Source: Hamadaea flava (GTDB taxonomy: Bacteria > Actinomycetota > Actinomycetes > Mycobacteriales > Micromonosporaceae). Taken from it: a stretch of 64,000 bases of DNA. The translations under genes and the position numbers were made by a program. The stretch is taken from contig NZ_JAMZDZ010000001.1 in NCBI RefSeq assembly GCF_024172085.1, positions 1,922,001 to 1,986,000 on the forward strand, given 5' to 3'. Below, piece after piece: positions 52,428 to 61,812 of this stretch. The first letter of the stretch is position 1, and each line of letters starts with the position of its first letter. The notes below the pieces were generated by a model. The model did not search any database and was not told the DNA's origin. It worked only from the letters and a program-made list of their open reading frames with translations.

Positions 52428-55400
52428 ATGCTGGCGAAAGAGGTGTCTGGCTTGCCCGAGGGCAACTGGTGGGTCGATGACCCAATCGACGGGCCGAGCG
52501 AGGACCTTTTCGGGCGCGGCCCCTTCGTCGCCCGCGCGGTCGCCCTGCTTAACCAGATCGGCTCCCGACCGAGCAGCACGGTGGTCGGTCTGGTCGGCCC
52601 GTGGGGCAGCGGTAAGACCAGCACCATCCGGATGATCGCGGCGGGACTCGACCTTGATAGGTGGGGCGTCACTTGGATCAACCCGTGGGCGCTGTCCGGT
52701 CCCGACGCGGTCGTCACCGAGCTACTCGGCGCCATCCGCGCCGCGGTGCCCGCGAAGACCACCGCAGGTACCCGGGTCCGGAAGCAGCTTTCCCGATACG
52801 GCGCGCTGGCCACGCCGGCTTTGTCGCTCGTGCCGCTGGTCGGTGGCGCGGCAACCGCGGCGGCCAACGAGGGGATAAAGTTGCTTGCCAGCCAGGGAAC
52901 TACCCTCGGGGAACAGGCAGACCAGGTTCGCGACGCTCTGCACGCGCTGGCCCGCCCGACGCTGGTCGTCATCGATGACGTCGACCGGCTGCAGCCCGAG
53001 CAACTCCTGGCAGTTTTCCGGGCGGTGCGCGTGCTGGGCCGGCTGCCGCACGTGCACTATGTCCTCGCGTACGACCAAGAAACCATCCTCGACGTGCTGT
53101 CCACAACCCCGATCGCCGACAAGCACGGCGCCCGGGCCGTCGCGTTCCTGGAGAAAATAGTCACGTTACGCCTCGAGCAGCCGCCGGTCCGCCTCGAGCA
53201 TGCTGAGTCGCTGTTCAACATCGGCTGCGCTGGCGCGCTCAGCCGGGCGTCCGCGTCGCTGAGCGAGGACGCCCAACGCCGCATGGTCGAAGAGCGAGAG
53301 GCGCTGCTGCTGCGGATCCTGACCGAGCCGCGCAGCGTGGCCCGGCTGCTCACCCAGGTCGACATCTACCTGCCGCTGGTCGGCGCCTCCGAGATCGACG
53401 TCGTCGACTTCATCACCCTGACATTCCTGCGAATCACCTATCCACGCCTATACCAGGCCATCGCCATGCACCGCAGCGCCCTTGTCGACACCACCGACCC
53501 CGCCGACCTCCGCACCGAGTTCGACGAGGCGGCGCTGGTCAGACTCGACGTCCCGGTGCCGCACACCGGTCGGGTCGCGGACGCCCTTCAACGACTCTTC
53601 CCGAATCTGACCACCGATCCGGTGAGATCGAAAATGGCCCAGCACTGGCGGCGCGGGCAGCGACGCATCAGCGACCCCGACTACACCGAGCGGTACTTCG
53701 CGCTGACATCCATCACCAGCGAGATCAGCGACGATGGCCTCGTCCGGGCCATCCGAGAGTTGACCGAGGGACGCCATGACGTGGCGGCCAAGGAACTCAC
53801 CCTGGCGTTGCGCCCTGACCTCACCGACGCTCACGCGTGCGCCCGGACAGCCCGTACCCTCCGGCGGGCCGCATCGCTGTCCGCGGAGCTGTCCGGCACC
53901 GAGGCCGCAGCGGTGATCCCGTACGTGTTCGAACAGTTCGACCACCTTCGCAATCCCACAGCGGGTGGGTTCGGTCCTGACGAGGAAGCGACCGTTTGGC
54001 TCGCCGCGCTGCTGCAACGGGCCGACGGCATGCCGGTGCCCACTACCTCGTCGGGCGATCCCGGTCTGCTGCCGCACTTGTTAAAGGCGATCCGGATGGC
54101 GGTCACCGAGCCGGCCGACGCCACCATCGCGCGTCTCGCCGCACAAACTCCCGGCTCGTCGTGGCTCGCGGACCTCGTTCAAGCCACGTATGAAGCGGCG
54201 TGGGCGCGAGTCCAGGACCACACACGTCTCGGCGACACCGCCCCCATCGAGCCGGTGAGCCTATACGTCTCAAGGCTGGAGTCAATCTTCGGCCAGGCGG
54301 ACATCGACCGGCGGATCGCCACTGCCGTCGTCGACGGTCTGCCAATCGCGGATCTCGCGGCCCGCCTGGTCGACACCGAGGTCGTGTTCGCGCCCACTGG
54401 CGCTCACACCCGCATCGGTGGGTTCGACGCGACGGCGTTCCTGAGGCGTATCGGACGCCACCGTGTCTCCTCTATGCGAGCGCATCTGGATAGCGCGGCG
54501 GCGGGCCCTCAGCCCAGCGCTTTCGACCGCGCAGACGTGTCATGGGCGAACCGGCGGCGGTTCGCCGCCAGCGCTCTCATCGACGCACTCGATGCCGGCA
54601 AGGCAGAACCGGGACTGCTGCTGCCGAACCCGCCCGAGGCGCATCACCACCCCTTCACCAACTACCGTCCCTCGTTGATAAACGATGGAGGCGATCCGCT
54701 CGACCTAACGCTGCAGGTCGCCGTGCTGCTATCCTCGAGCGAGGAGCTTCCTGCACGCGTTCAGGGCGGATGGGGTCCCTCAGCCGCGAAACGTGAAGAA
54801 ATAATGCTCGCCGCGATGCGAAGCGCACCGATCAGCGGTTGGCTCCGGGCACGCCACTCCGACTGGGGCATAGATACCGAATCCTGGGCCATCAGCGACG
54901 CTGACGGTCGCAATTACACCACTGTCCAGTCCGGTGCTCGGGCCGCCACGCCCGGGACGCTTGGGCTACGTCAGACCCTCCCCGTCAGGATCGGTGCCCA
55001 GCTCACCACTGGCCATAACGCACAAAGCCAGCACCAGCAGTCGCTGCTACTGACCGTCGGCATCGGATTCTACCTGGCCGAACTCGACGAACGGCGCCAA
55101 CCCGCAGTGACGCGGGCCCGCGTCGTCCCCCTTCCTGCAGCGCTCACCCTGCATGGCATGTTTGAACTAGCTGACGCGCTCGTCCGGTGCGCGCAGACGG
55201 CGACAGCGCTGTGGATGCAGCTCGACGACCAGTCAACCCCACCCGGAACTGCGCTCCTGAACCTGTCGCTGACAGCTACCGAAGGATTCGCCGCGGTCGT
55301 CGACCTCAGCGCCTATTCCCGGCGAGGCACTGCCGTCCGTAGTCAGTACTCCAAGGTCTACCAATACCGGTCCGGATCCAGCGACATCGCGGCGGCGGCG

Positions 55401-55478
55401 CTGCGGGACTGGCTCAGCGAGGCCGGGTACCGGGACCACGAGCAGGCAATCCTAGACATGTGGGATTCCACGCCCTAA
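52428..55478 (+). CDS. KAP-family P-loop NTPase (likely defence)
   Basis: 1016 aa from ATG 52428 (preceded by GGAG; GTG 52386 and GTG 52443 are alternatives). Walker A GPWGSGKTST at about 57-66, Walker B LVVIDDVDRLQ at about 179-189. A hydrophobic stretch (ALATPALSLVPLVGGAATAA) lies between them, as in KAP proteins, where this insert crosses the membrane. The C-terminal 650 residues are unrecognised. KAP NTPases occur in anti-phage systems and act at the membrane. It has no cotranscribed partner; its neighbours are IS debris and the ESX operon. Confidence 0.88.
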   Translation: MLAKEVSGLPEGNWWVDDPIDGPSEDLFGRGPFVARAVALLNQIGSRPSSTVVGLVGPWGSGKTSTIRMIAAGLDLDRWGVTWINPWALSGPDAVVTELLGAIRAAVPAKTTAGTRVRKQLSRYGALATPALSLVPLVGGAATAAANEGIKLLASQGTTLGEQADQVRDALHALARPTLVVIDDVDRLQPEQLLAVFRAVRVLGRLPHVHYVLAYDQETILDVLSTTPIADKHGARAVAFLEKIVTLRLEQPPVRLEHAESLFNIGCAGALSRASASLSEDAQRRMVEEREALLLRILTEPRSVARLLTQVDIYLPLVGASEIDVVDFITLTFLRITYPRLYQAIAMHRSALVDTTDPADLRTEFDEAALVRLDVPVPHTGRVADALQRLFPNLTTDPVRSKMAQHWRRGQRRISDPDYTERYFALTSITSEISDDGLVRAIRELTEGRHDVAAKELTLALRPDLTDAHACARTARTLRRAASLSAELSGTEAAAVIPYVFEQFDHLRNPTAGGFGPDEEATVWLAALLQRADGMPVPTTSSGDPGLLPHLLKAIRMAVTEPADATIARLAAQTPGSSWLADLVQATYEAAWARVQDHTRLGDTAPIEPVSLYVSRLESIFGQADIDRRIATAVVDGLPIADLAARLVDTEVVFAPTGAHTRIGGFDATAFLRRIGRHRVSSMRAHLDSAAAGPQPSAFDRADVSWANRRRFAASALIDALDAGKAEPGLLLPNPPEAHHHPFTNYRPSLINDGGDPLDLTLQVAVLLSSSEELPARVQGGWGPSAAKREEIMLAAMRSAPISGWLRARHSDWGIDTESWAISDADGRNYTTVQSGARAATPGTLGLRQTLPVRIGAQLTTGHNAQSQHQQSLLLTVGIGFYLAELDERRQPAVTRARVVPLPAALTLHGMFELADALVRCAQTATALWMQLDDQSTPPGTALLNLSLTATEGFAAVVDLSAYSRRGTAVRSQYSKVYQYRSGSSDIAAAALRDWLSEAGYRDHEQAILDMWDSTP

Positions 55479-55812
55479 CAGTGCGGTGGACCCTCACACG
55501 CGCAGGTCGGTTGAGATCGTCCGCTGCCGTGGCATCGTCGGCGAAGGACCTCGCGAGTGCCTATCATGATTACCGGCTACCGCCGCATGGCCCCTGGTAC
55601 GAACGCAATGCCTATCGTGAAGCGTCTCGAGACGCTAGAATCCCCACTCGGTCTCAGCGGCACCCCGATGACCGTCGACACCTTCCATGCAAAGTCGCAG
55701 GGGTGCGCGCAGGCCGTTCACCACTATCAGCCCAAGTCAGGTCCACTGGTGGACTATGTGTACACGTCTTGCCAGATCGAGTCGTTGCCGGGTCGGCTTC
55801 ACGATGGCGCTT
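55479..55812. other. No gene seen between KAP and the ESX operon
   Basis: A plus-strand frame is open but ends antisense to the 55813-56145 gene and has no ribosome site. The two flanking genes converge here; no clear terminator hairpin was picked out. Confidence 0.45.
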
Positions 55813-56145
55813 CTACCCCTGCTCGCGGTAGTTGGTTCGCAGATGGCCCATCAGCTCAGTTGTTCGGCGCTCCAGCTCTGCGCGGTCGCCGTCGCTCATG
55901 TCCGCCAGCCACTGCTGGAATGCGGTGGCGCGCGCTGCTAGCTCGCTTGTGTAGAAGCCGTGGCCTACTGCTTCTCGAAGGTCCGCTCGGCCGGCGAGGA
56001 TGTCGTTGGCCATCTCGCGCAGCGTCGGGCCGCCCGCTCCTGCCGCAAGTCGCTTCAGCGCGCCCTCGAGGAGCTTTCTCTGCAGTTGCCGGTCTGGGTC
56101 GGGTTCGTGTGCGATAGCCCCGGGGTCTGGGGTGTTGTCTGCCAT
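55813..56145 (-). CDS. Small acidic protein, last gene of the ESX-like operon
   Basis: 110 aa from ATG 56145 (MADNTPDPGAIAHEPDPDRQ), 8 bp after the preceding gene. The protein is helical and charged (LREMANDILAGRADLREAVG, FQQWLADMSDGDRAELERRT). No WXG motif. Its place at the end of the operon suggests a chaperone or immunity-like partner of the 56154 protein, by analogy with toxin operons. Confidence 0.7.
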   Translation of the reverse strand: MADNTPDPGAIAHEPDPDRQLQRKLLEGALKRLAAGAGGPTLREMANDILAGRADLREAVGHGFYTSELAARATAFQQWLADMSDGDRAELERRTTELMGHLRTNYREQG

Positions 56146-56153
56146 TGTCTGCC

Positions 56154-56903
56154 TCATGCGGTGGCCGGGCTGGAGTACGAGCTCAGTGGCAAGGGGTGTT
56201 TCGCAAAGTTGGACAAGTGGACTTTCAGAGTGCCGATGACGCCGAGAATGCCATTCATGACGTCGATGGCGATGTCGATGATCTTTTTGGCTTCGCCGAC
56301 CAGGCGGGTGATCTTCATGGCTTCGTATGCGGCGACTGCCCAGCCTGCCACGAATCCGACGCCGGTCTCGATGGCGGCGGTGCCTGCGCTGGCCGCTACC
56401 AGTGCGACCATGGCGGCGTCGACGATGTCCTCGAGAACGCCGTTGAGGACGTTGCCTAGCCGCCAGGTCGACTCAGCGGCGATTCGATACTGCTTGGCCA
56501 TGTCTTGCAGTGGGATATGCTGATCTTGTGCGGCGACGCCGAGGGCGTAGAAGTAGGCGAAGGCTCCGTCTGCCGCGTTGCCACCCCAGTGGTGATCGAG
56601 TGTGAAGTTTCCAGAGCCGATGTTCTGGGCTATCGCGGCGAGGGTGTTGCCGAGCGTGTCGAAGGCGCCGGCTGCTCGCCAGACGAACTCCCAGTCGCCG
56701 CCGAAGGTCATCATGGCGTTGCCGATGACGTCGTAGCCGGTCACCTGTTCGACGAACTGGTTGACGATGTGCGTAGGGCTCAGCCAGTCCAGGAGCGAAC
56801 CGGGGTCGGCGAATGGCTGACCGCCGAACGCCAGGACGTCGTCCTTGTCGGGTGGCGGGACGAGAAGGCTGGACGGCTGGGTCAGATCGTCGAAGTCGCC
56901 CAT
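56154..56903 (-). CDS. ESX-type secreted protein with WXG-like helical domain and hydrophobic middle
   Basis: 249 aa from ATG 56903. The region FVWRAAGAFDTLGNTLAAIA, with HHWGGNAADGAFAYF, has the W-G turn of the WXG100/EsxA-like fold. After it, AAMVALVAASAGTAAIETGV and FVAGWAVAAYEAMKI are hydrophobic and could insert in a membrane. Likely a type VII secretion substrate, possibly a toxin. Starts one base after the stop of the WXG100-like gene, so translation is coupled. Confidence 0.75.
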   Translation of the reverse strand: MGDFDDLTQPSSLLVPPPDKDDVLAFGGQPFADPGSLLDWLSPTHIVNQFVEQVTGYDVIGNAMMTFGGDWEFVWRAAGAFDTLGNTLAAIAQNIGSGNFTLDHHWGGNAADGAFAYFYALGVAAQDQHIPLQDMAKQYRIAAESTWRLGNVLNGVLEDIVDAAMVALVAASAGTAAIETGVGFVAGWAVAAYEAMKITRLVGEAKKIIDIAIDVMNGILGVIGTLKVHLSNFAKHPLPLSSYSSPATA

Positions 56904-56904
56904 G

Positions 56905-57252
56905 TCAGTGCTCCTCGCGGAAGCTTGGCCGCGTGACTGGCGGATAGGCGGCATCCAGTCGCGCTGCGGCGGTCGTGTCTGTGCCTGCGTAGTGATCGGC
57001 GACCTGGGCGAGTGTGCTGCTGCCGTCGGTGAGGAGTTGGTGGAGGCGGGTCAGAACGTCGTTGACCTCCTCGCGTACGGAGTTGTGTTCGTAGAACAGT
57101 TTGTTGATCAGGCCGCCGTCGTCCCAGATGCGTGCCTTGGGCAGGTGGTCGTGGCTGTATGCCTGGCATGCCGCTGTGTCGTGCTGTGCTCGGCTGAGCT
57201 GCGCCGCGTATTGGCGTAGTGCTTCTGGCTCGACCTGGAATCCGTCGGTCAT
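56905..57252 (-). CDS. WXG100-like ESX protein
   Basis: 115 aa, helical hairpin: FQVEPEALRQYAAQLSRAQH, WDDGGLINKLFYEH, VNDVLTRLHQLLTDGSSTLA, then VADHYAGTDTTAAARL (the Y-x3-D/E-like secretion motif appears as YAGTD). This is the size and shape of EsxA/EspC-type partners, which dimerise and travel through the type VII system. Overlaps the membrane protein gene by four bases. Confidence 0.75.
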   Translation of the reverse strand: MTDGFQVEPEALRQYAAQLSRAQHDTAACQAYSHDHLPKARIWDDGGLINKLFYEHNSVREEVNDVLTRLHQLLTDGSSTLAQVADHYAGTDTTAAARLDAAYPPVTRPSFREEH

Positions 57253-57566
57253 GTGCTCTCCCCGATGCTGAGTACGACGATTTGGATCAGGAGCGCGAGG
57301 CCGATGCAGGTCCAGGCGATCGCGAGCCGTTTCCGTGCCGTCGGCGGTGGCACGGATGCGGCGATCGACATCGAGCCCAGCACCAGGGCGGCTGCGCCGA
57401 GGGCGCCGACGGCGACGGTCGCCAAGCTCGCAAAGGTGTCCAGCCCGTCCAGGAGTCGGGCGATGGCGAAGCCTGTGATGATCAGGCCGAACAGCAGGCT
57501 GCCGGAGCCCAGCCGACTGCGGAGCATGGCGGTGGGGTCGTCGCTTGGCTTCATCGTGGACATCAT
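57249..57566 (-). CDS. Small membrane protein of the ESX-like operon
   Basis: 105 aa with three membrane helices (LLFGLIITGFAIARLLDG, LATVAVGALGAAALVLGSM and LAIAWTCIGLALLIQIVVLS). Lies between mycosin and WXG100-like genes with 4-base overlaps on both sides. The function is unknown; it is not EccB, EccD or EccE by size. Confidence 0.75.
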   Translation of the reverse strand: MMSTMKPSDDPTAMLRSRLGSGSLLFGLIITGFAIARLLDGLDTFASLATVAVGALGAAALVLGSMSIAASVPPPTARKRLAIAWTCIGLALLIQIVVLSIGEST

Positions 57567-58672
57567 CGGCCCGCCCGGGATGCTCGGAGGATAAGGAAAG
57601 CTGCGAGGGCAGCCAGTGTTAGCAGTGCTGCGACGATCAGGGCGATGGCTCCGATCGGCAGCCCGCTGCTGGACGGGCTGGATGCCTGGGCGGTTGAGGT
57701 CTTCGCGGCGGTCGGGGCAGTGGCTGATGGCGACTCGGCCACGGGCGGGCGAGCGTGGAGTGCCGCGACCGGGTTGACCACTCCATAACCGAACTGGTCG
57801 TCGCGGCCCGCCGCGCCTTTGTCGGTCGCTGTGCTGGTCAGCATCTGAATGATGTCTTGGGCTTTGGCGTCGGGATGTTGGGAGCGCAGGAGGGCAACGG
57901 TGCCAGCTACGAGTGCGGCAGCGTTTGAGGTTCCTGTCGTAGACACCCGTGTGTGGTTCTTGTGGGCGACGCTGAGGTGGTCGGATGGTGCCGCTAGCAC
58001 GACCTGCGGTCCGATGACGGAAGCCGAGGACAGCTGGCTCTGGGCGTCGGTGCCGCTGACGGCGATGACGCCCGCGTACGCGGCGGGGTACATCACTCGG
58101 GTGGCGGTCGGTCTATTGCCCGCGGCTGCCACGACGACGACATCCGCTGCGACTGCGGCGGCGATCGCCTGCCGCAGCACGAGGTCGTCCTCGGCGAAGC
58201 CTTGTGAGATCGAAATGACGTTGATCTTCTGCGAGATCGCCCACCGTACGGCTTCGCCTGTTTTGGTTGCTGAGCCGGTCAGCCCGAGCGAAGCTCGGAT
58301 TGCTACTACGGTGGCTTTGGGTGCTACGCCGTGGATGCGGCCGTGGCCGACGATGAGGCTGGCCATCGAGGTGCCGTGCCCGTCGGGGTCGGTCAGGCCG
58401 TCTCCGCTGCCGGCGCCGGTCAGGTCGGTGCCGGCCTCGACGGATCCGGCGATGTCGGGGTGGGTGGCGTCGACGCCGGTGTCGATGAGGGCCACCTTGA
58501 TGCCCTCGCCCTTGCTGATCTTGTTGGCATCGCTGAGGTGCAGAGTATTGGCGTACCACTGGCCGGTGGTGATGGCGTCTGCTGCGTGCGCCGGGGTGGC
58601 GGTTGATCCGACGCTGAGGATGACGGCCGCCAGCGTGGCGGCCGCGCACTTGGGAAGCCGAGTCAGGTTCAC
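57563..58672 (-). CDS. mycP: Mycosin, type VII secretion-associated subtilisin-like protease
   Basis: 369 aa from GTG 58672. A signal peptide (1-30, cut after AHA) is followed by an S8 subtilisin domain with triad D64 (VALIDTGVD), H99 (DPDGHGTSMASLI) and S249 (GTSNAAALVAG), and oxyanion Asn at 186 (AAAGNRP). An Ala/Ser/Pro linker and a C-terminal membrane helix (about 340-362, PIGAIALIVAALLTLAAL) follow. This is the MycP layout: the protease faces outside and is needed for a stable ESX secretion complex. The operon overlaps support a dedicated role with the neighbouring substrates. Confidence 0.95.
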   Translation of the reverse strand: MNLTRLPKCAAATLAAVILSVGSTATPAHAADAITTGQWYANTLHLSDANKISKGEGIKVALIDTGVDATHPDIAGSVEAGTDLTGAGSGDGLTDPDGHGTSMASLIVGHGRIHGVAPKATVVAIRASLGLTGSATKTGEAVRWAISQKINVISISQGFAEDDLVLRQAIAAAVAADVVVVAAAGNRPTATRVMYPAAYAGVIAVSGTDAQSQLSSASVIGPQVVLAAPSDHLSVAHKNHTRVSTTGTSNAAALVAGTVALLRSQHPDAKAQDIIQMLTSTATDKGAAGRDDQFGYGVVNPVAALHARPPVAESPSATAPTAAKTSTAQASSPSSSGLPIGAIALIVAALLTLAALAAFLILRASRAGR

Positions 58673-59943
58673 GCTTGCTCCGTCCGGTCCGGGAGGTTCG
58701 GCTTCATGTCTTTGGTCCAGGGCGATGCCAGACTGGCGAACCAGTCTCCGAACACTTCGTCGAGCTGTTGCAGCTCCTGTTGGTCCTCGAGGGCTTGTTC
58801 CACCGCCTGGCGGTCAGCCACGTCTCCGATGACCGGCGGGACGCCGCGTGCGACTTCCCATTCGATCTCGCCGGGTCGTCGTGCGGGACGGGTGCCGTCG
58901 TCGCTCCGGGCGCCGCCAGTGACGCCCACCGGAGCCATGCCCATGGCACCCCGCCCTTCGGCGGCCCATGCGGTTGTCGTGCGGGCAGCTATCGATCGGG
59001 CGATGTCGGCTGCCCTGGTCATGCCTGGCGGGGTCGGCATCCGTTTGATCCAACCACCTGCGCCGACGCCTGGTCCAGCCAGGATGTACGCACCACCGAT
59101 GGGTGCGGCGGGATGGCCGGGTGGGATCGGGAGCATGGAGATGGGGGTACCGGGGATGGCCGGTACGGCGACGGGGCCACCGGACAGCGTCGGTCCGTCG
59201 CCATCGACCACCGGGTTGTAGCCGGGTACTGGCGGCGGGGCAGAGCCGGGCGGCGGCGTGTTCGTCCCGTCGTGGGGGCCACCGATCGTTGCGGTGGTCT
59301 TGGTCAGGTCGCCGCCCGGTTCATCGATGGTGGAGGTCTGCGGGTTGCAGTCGTACGCGCCGGGGACGATGACGCGTTTACGTTCGTCTTTGATGCTGGC
59401 GTCAGCCTGCACCATGTCGTTGCGGGCACGCTGGTTCAGCTCGTCTGCCGCGTGGTCCCACCATTCCGGCCAGTAGTCGTGGGTGACCTGGTCCCATTCC
59501 AGCTTCACCTGCGCGATCGTTGCCCGGTTGGATTTCAAGGTAGTCAGGAGTGCGTGCAGGCCGCGGGCGGTTGACGCGTGTGCGTACGCGTTCTCGCGCA
59601 GGGCTAACAGCAGTCCGTCGATGACGGTTACGAACGCGGCGGCCGCTTGGGAGGTTGCTGGGTTCCAGCCGTCGACCAGCGCAGCACGCAGCTTGACGAG
59701 GCGGTCGTGGTGGTCGGCTAGCAGTTCGCTCAACGATTCCCAGCCGTTGATCTGTTGCCATGACGACGGGTCGTCCTCGTCGCGGACGGAGTCCCACAGC
59801 CGTGGCACATCGAATGCGGTCCAGTCGGTGCACCACGTGGGAAACTCCGGCTGTATGGAGTAGACGGTGCGGATTGGTCCGGTGAACTCGCCACGGATGG
59901 TGGCCGCGATCGGGCCGGTCGGCGGTGGAGACGCGGCCGTCAT
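58669..59943 (-). CDS. ESX-associated PPE/EspB-like helical protein
   Basis: 424 aa. The N-terminal 200 residues are helical, with a W-rich segment (DVPRLWDSVRDEDDPSSWQQ), LVDGWNPATSQAAAAFVTVI (a WxG-like turn) and EWDQVTHDYWPEWWDHAADE. A Pro/Gly-rich middle (PPPGSAPPPVPGYNP) and an acidic C-terminus (ALEDQQELQQLDEVFGDWF) follow. Fits a PPE- or EspB-like ESX secreted protein. Overlaps genes on both sides by four bases. Confidence 0.8.
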   Translation of the reverse strand: MTAASPPPTGPIAATIRGEFTGPIRTVYSIQPEFPTWCTDWTAFDVPRLWDSVRDEDDPSSWQQINGWESLSELLADHHDRLVKLRAALVDGWNPATSQAAAAFVTVIDGLLLALRENAYAHASTARGLHALLTTLKSNRATIAQVKLEWDQVTHDYWPEWWDHAADELNQRARNDMVQADASIKDERKRVIVPGAYDCNPQTSTIDEPGGDLTKTTATIGGPHDGTNTPPPGSAPPPVPGYNPVVDGDGPTLSGGPVAVPAIPGTPISMLPIPPGHPAAPIGGAYILAGPGVGAGGWIKRMPTPPGMTRAADIARSIAARTTTAWAAEGRGAMGMAPVGVTGGARSDDGTRPARRPGEIEWEVARGVPPVIGDVADRQAVEQALEDQQELQQLDEVFGDWFASLASPWTKDMKPNLPDRTEQA

Positions 59944-60332
59944 GCCGTGGAGCCCGTGTCCGTCGGCACCGGGTAGAGAGCCTGCGCCTTGTGTGCAGCG
60001 GCAGCGAGAATTCGTTCGACGCCGGCGAGCTGTTGCGCTGATGTGAGGTCGGCGTCGGCGTAGCGGGTCGCGATGAGGCGCGCAGCCTCTACGAGGACGT
60101 TGGTCGCGGCTGTCATGCGCACCGCATTCATCTGTGCCCGAGCCAGTGACAAGGTCATGGCTTGCTTGGCAGCTTCGACCTCGCCGCTTACCGACTTGGC
60201 GCCGAAGCGAACGCCGGTCTGCACTTCGCGATTGGCACGCTCCAGCCCCGGGACGAGTCCCTTGCTGGAGTTTCCTTCAAGCTCATCAGCGAATGCCTTC
60301 AACGCACCAAGATCAACGCGCATCGCATCCAT
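59940..60332 (-). CDS. WXG100-like first gene of the ESX operon
   Basis: 130 aa from ATG 60332, with GGAGG 6 bases upstream (a longer frame to 60380 is less likely). Two long helices: LGALKAFADELEGNSSKGLV and ARAQMNAVRMTAATNVLVEA, joined by a short polar turn. No classical WXG, but size and position match EsxB/PE-like partners. A promoter lies 25-60 bp upstream. Confidence 0.78.
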   Translation of the reverse strand: MDAMRVDLGALKAFADELEGNSSKGLVPGLERANREVQTGVRFGAKSVSGEVEAAKQAMTLSLARAQMNAVRMTAATNVLVEAARLIATRYADADLTSAQQLAGVERILAAAAHKAQALYPVPTDTGSTA

Positions 60333-60363
60333 GCAATGCCTCCCCCGCCCATGGACTGCGGTC

Positions 60364-60392
60364 AGTGTAGGGGAGGTCACTTCACGTGTCGA
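60364..60392 (-). promoter_or_regulatory. Promoter of the ESX-like operon
   Basis: Minus strand TCGACA (60392-60387), 17-bp spacer, TACACT (60369-60364). This gives a short leader of about 25 nt before GGAGG and ATG 60332. A good match to the housekeeping sigma consensus. Confidence 0.65.
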
Positions 60393-60587
60393 CGCCCTGT
60401 GGACAGCGGACAGCGGCCGACTGGAAATGCGGCAGCTTGTCCGCCTCCACGCGATGGTTACCCAGATGGTTGTCGAACCGAGTCAGCGGTCGCGGTGTGC
60501 GCCGGCGCTGAACCCAGGTCGCCACGCGGAGGCCAGCCGCAACAGTTCGAGGACGTGCGGCCCGGCAACACGCACACTGCCCTGCCG

Positions 60588-61007
60588 CTACCGGTCGAGG
60601 AGCCGTTGCCGCCACCAGCCTTCGGCCGCATGCGCCGGCCTGGCATGAGGATCCCGCGTCGTGCGGGCGAGCAAGCGCGCATCCAGCCGGTCAATCAGGT
60701 GCTGCAAGTCGGCGCGCGCACCCGCGGGCAGCCGCCGCAACGTCTCGGCGAGCTCGTCACGAGCCTCCATCGGATCGCAACAGGGGCAGACAGCCCACGG
60801 TCTGCGGAGCTCAGGTCCAGGCTGACGTACGAAACGCTCATAGCTGCTCAGCGCCGTAGACACGGCATTCACCCACAGGTGTTGGTCTTCGACGCGACGG
60901 ATCGCAGCCCGTGTACGCGCCGACACTCCACGAATGCGGTGAACAGCAACGTACTTTAATGGCCTCCACAGCTGAGCTCGGAGGCGACTTGGCCGCCTAC
61001 GCGGCAT
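60588..61007 (-). CDS. Hypothetical Arg-rich protein
   Basis: About 139 aa with an uncertain start; the solid part is the C-terminal WAVCPCCDPMEARDELAETL to AEGWWRQRLLDR. The motif CPCC followed by DPMEARDELAETLRRLP is a pattern I associate with small actinobacterial proteins of unknown function, with Cys able to hold a metal. Upstream residues are basic. Confidence 0.55.
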   Translation of the reverse strand: MPRRRPSRLRAQLWRPLKYVAVHRIRGVSARTRAAIRRVEDQHLWVNAVSTALSSYERFVRQPGPELRRPWAVCPCCDPMEARDELAETLRRLPAGARADLQHLIDRLDARLLARTTRDPHARPAHAAEGWWRQRLLDR

Positions 61008-61243
61008 TGCCCTTTCGGGTCGTGACCATGATCGCGATTATGCCATCACTAGCCACAGTCGAAGGAGACCGAGCCCACCCTGGGTCGGGGACCACGAGGT
61101 CGTTAAGTGGTGACGCCCTGATCCTCAGGCGGACGCACATCTCGTTCCCGGGGCCTGCGCCACCCTGCTGCGGTCGATGCGGGCTGCATTCGGTTTAGCG
61201 GATCGGTCGTGCTGGCTCTCGCCGATCGCCACCTACGGGCGGC

Positions 61244-61633
61244 TCAGGGGAGATTCGGATCCTCCGACAGCCGTTTGGGAATCTCGCCAGCCATGGCCGA
61301 GATCAGCGCGGTCGTCTCGTCGTCGGTAAAGCCTGCCGGCACGGCCAGCGGCAGCCCACGAAGTACGTCGTCCAACGCCACTCTCGGACCTTCCCAGCCT
61401 TCTAAATGCGGGCTGGTGGATCGCAGGCGGTCCATGTAGTCGGCGAGATGAGCCATCAGTTCGTCGGGGTGATGCATCCACAACCAGGAGACCACGGTGC
61501 CGAATGGGTCACCAGGGTGAACCGCCGTCCCGGGTCTATAGCTCCCGGCTGACAGAAGCCAGTCAGCTTCCTTGGCAAGGAATGCTCCGACAAGAAGATG
61601 GAACAACGGTGCGGGCACGTCGTACTTGCGCAT
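61244..61633 (-). CDS. Hypothetical 129-aa protein
   Basis: ATG 61633 (MRKYDVPAPLFHLLVGAFLA) with GAGGTGAGAAG directly upstream; a longer frame to 61768 is not supported. The product has a hydrophobic N-terminal helix and a helical body (WLWMHHPDELMAHLADYMDR, GFTDDETTALISAMAGEIPK). No family recognised. Confidence 0.65.
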   Translation of the reverse strand: MRKYDVPAPLFHLLVGAFLAKEADWLLSAGSYRPGTAVHPGDPFGTVVSWLWMHHPDELMAHLADYMDRLRSTSPHLEGWEGPRVALDDVLRGLPLAVPAGFTDDETTALISAMAGEIPKRLSEDPNLP

Positions 61634-61812
61634 CTTCTCACCTCTGCCGTGGGCCGCGGTAGCGAACGATGTCCACGTTAATCCACGTTGCGGCACGTCT
61701 GGACCTGCTGCGTCCGTGCGGGCTTCGCCATCTTGCCGACCGCTGTCCGTGTGCATCGATGTGACCAACGGCGGCCGCAGCGAGGCGCAGTCGGGTCGTT
61801 CACCTCCGCCGG

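Noticed and set aside
55557-56117. A 186-codon plus-strand frame before the ESX operon
   Set aside because: Its second half is antisense to the 55813-56145 gene and it lacks a ribosome site.
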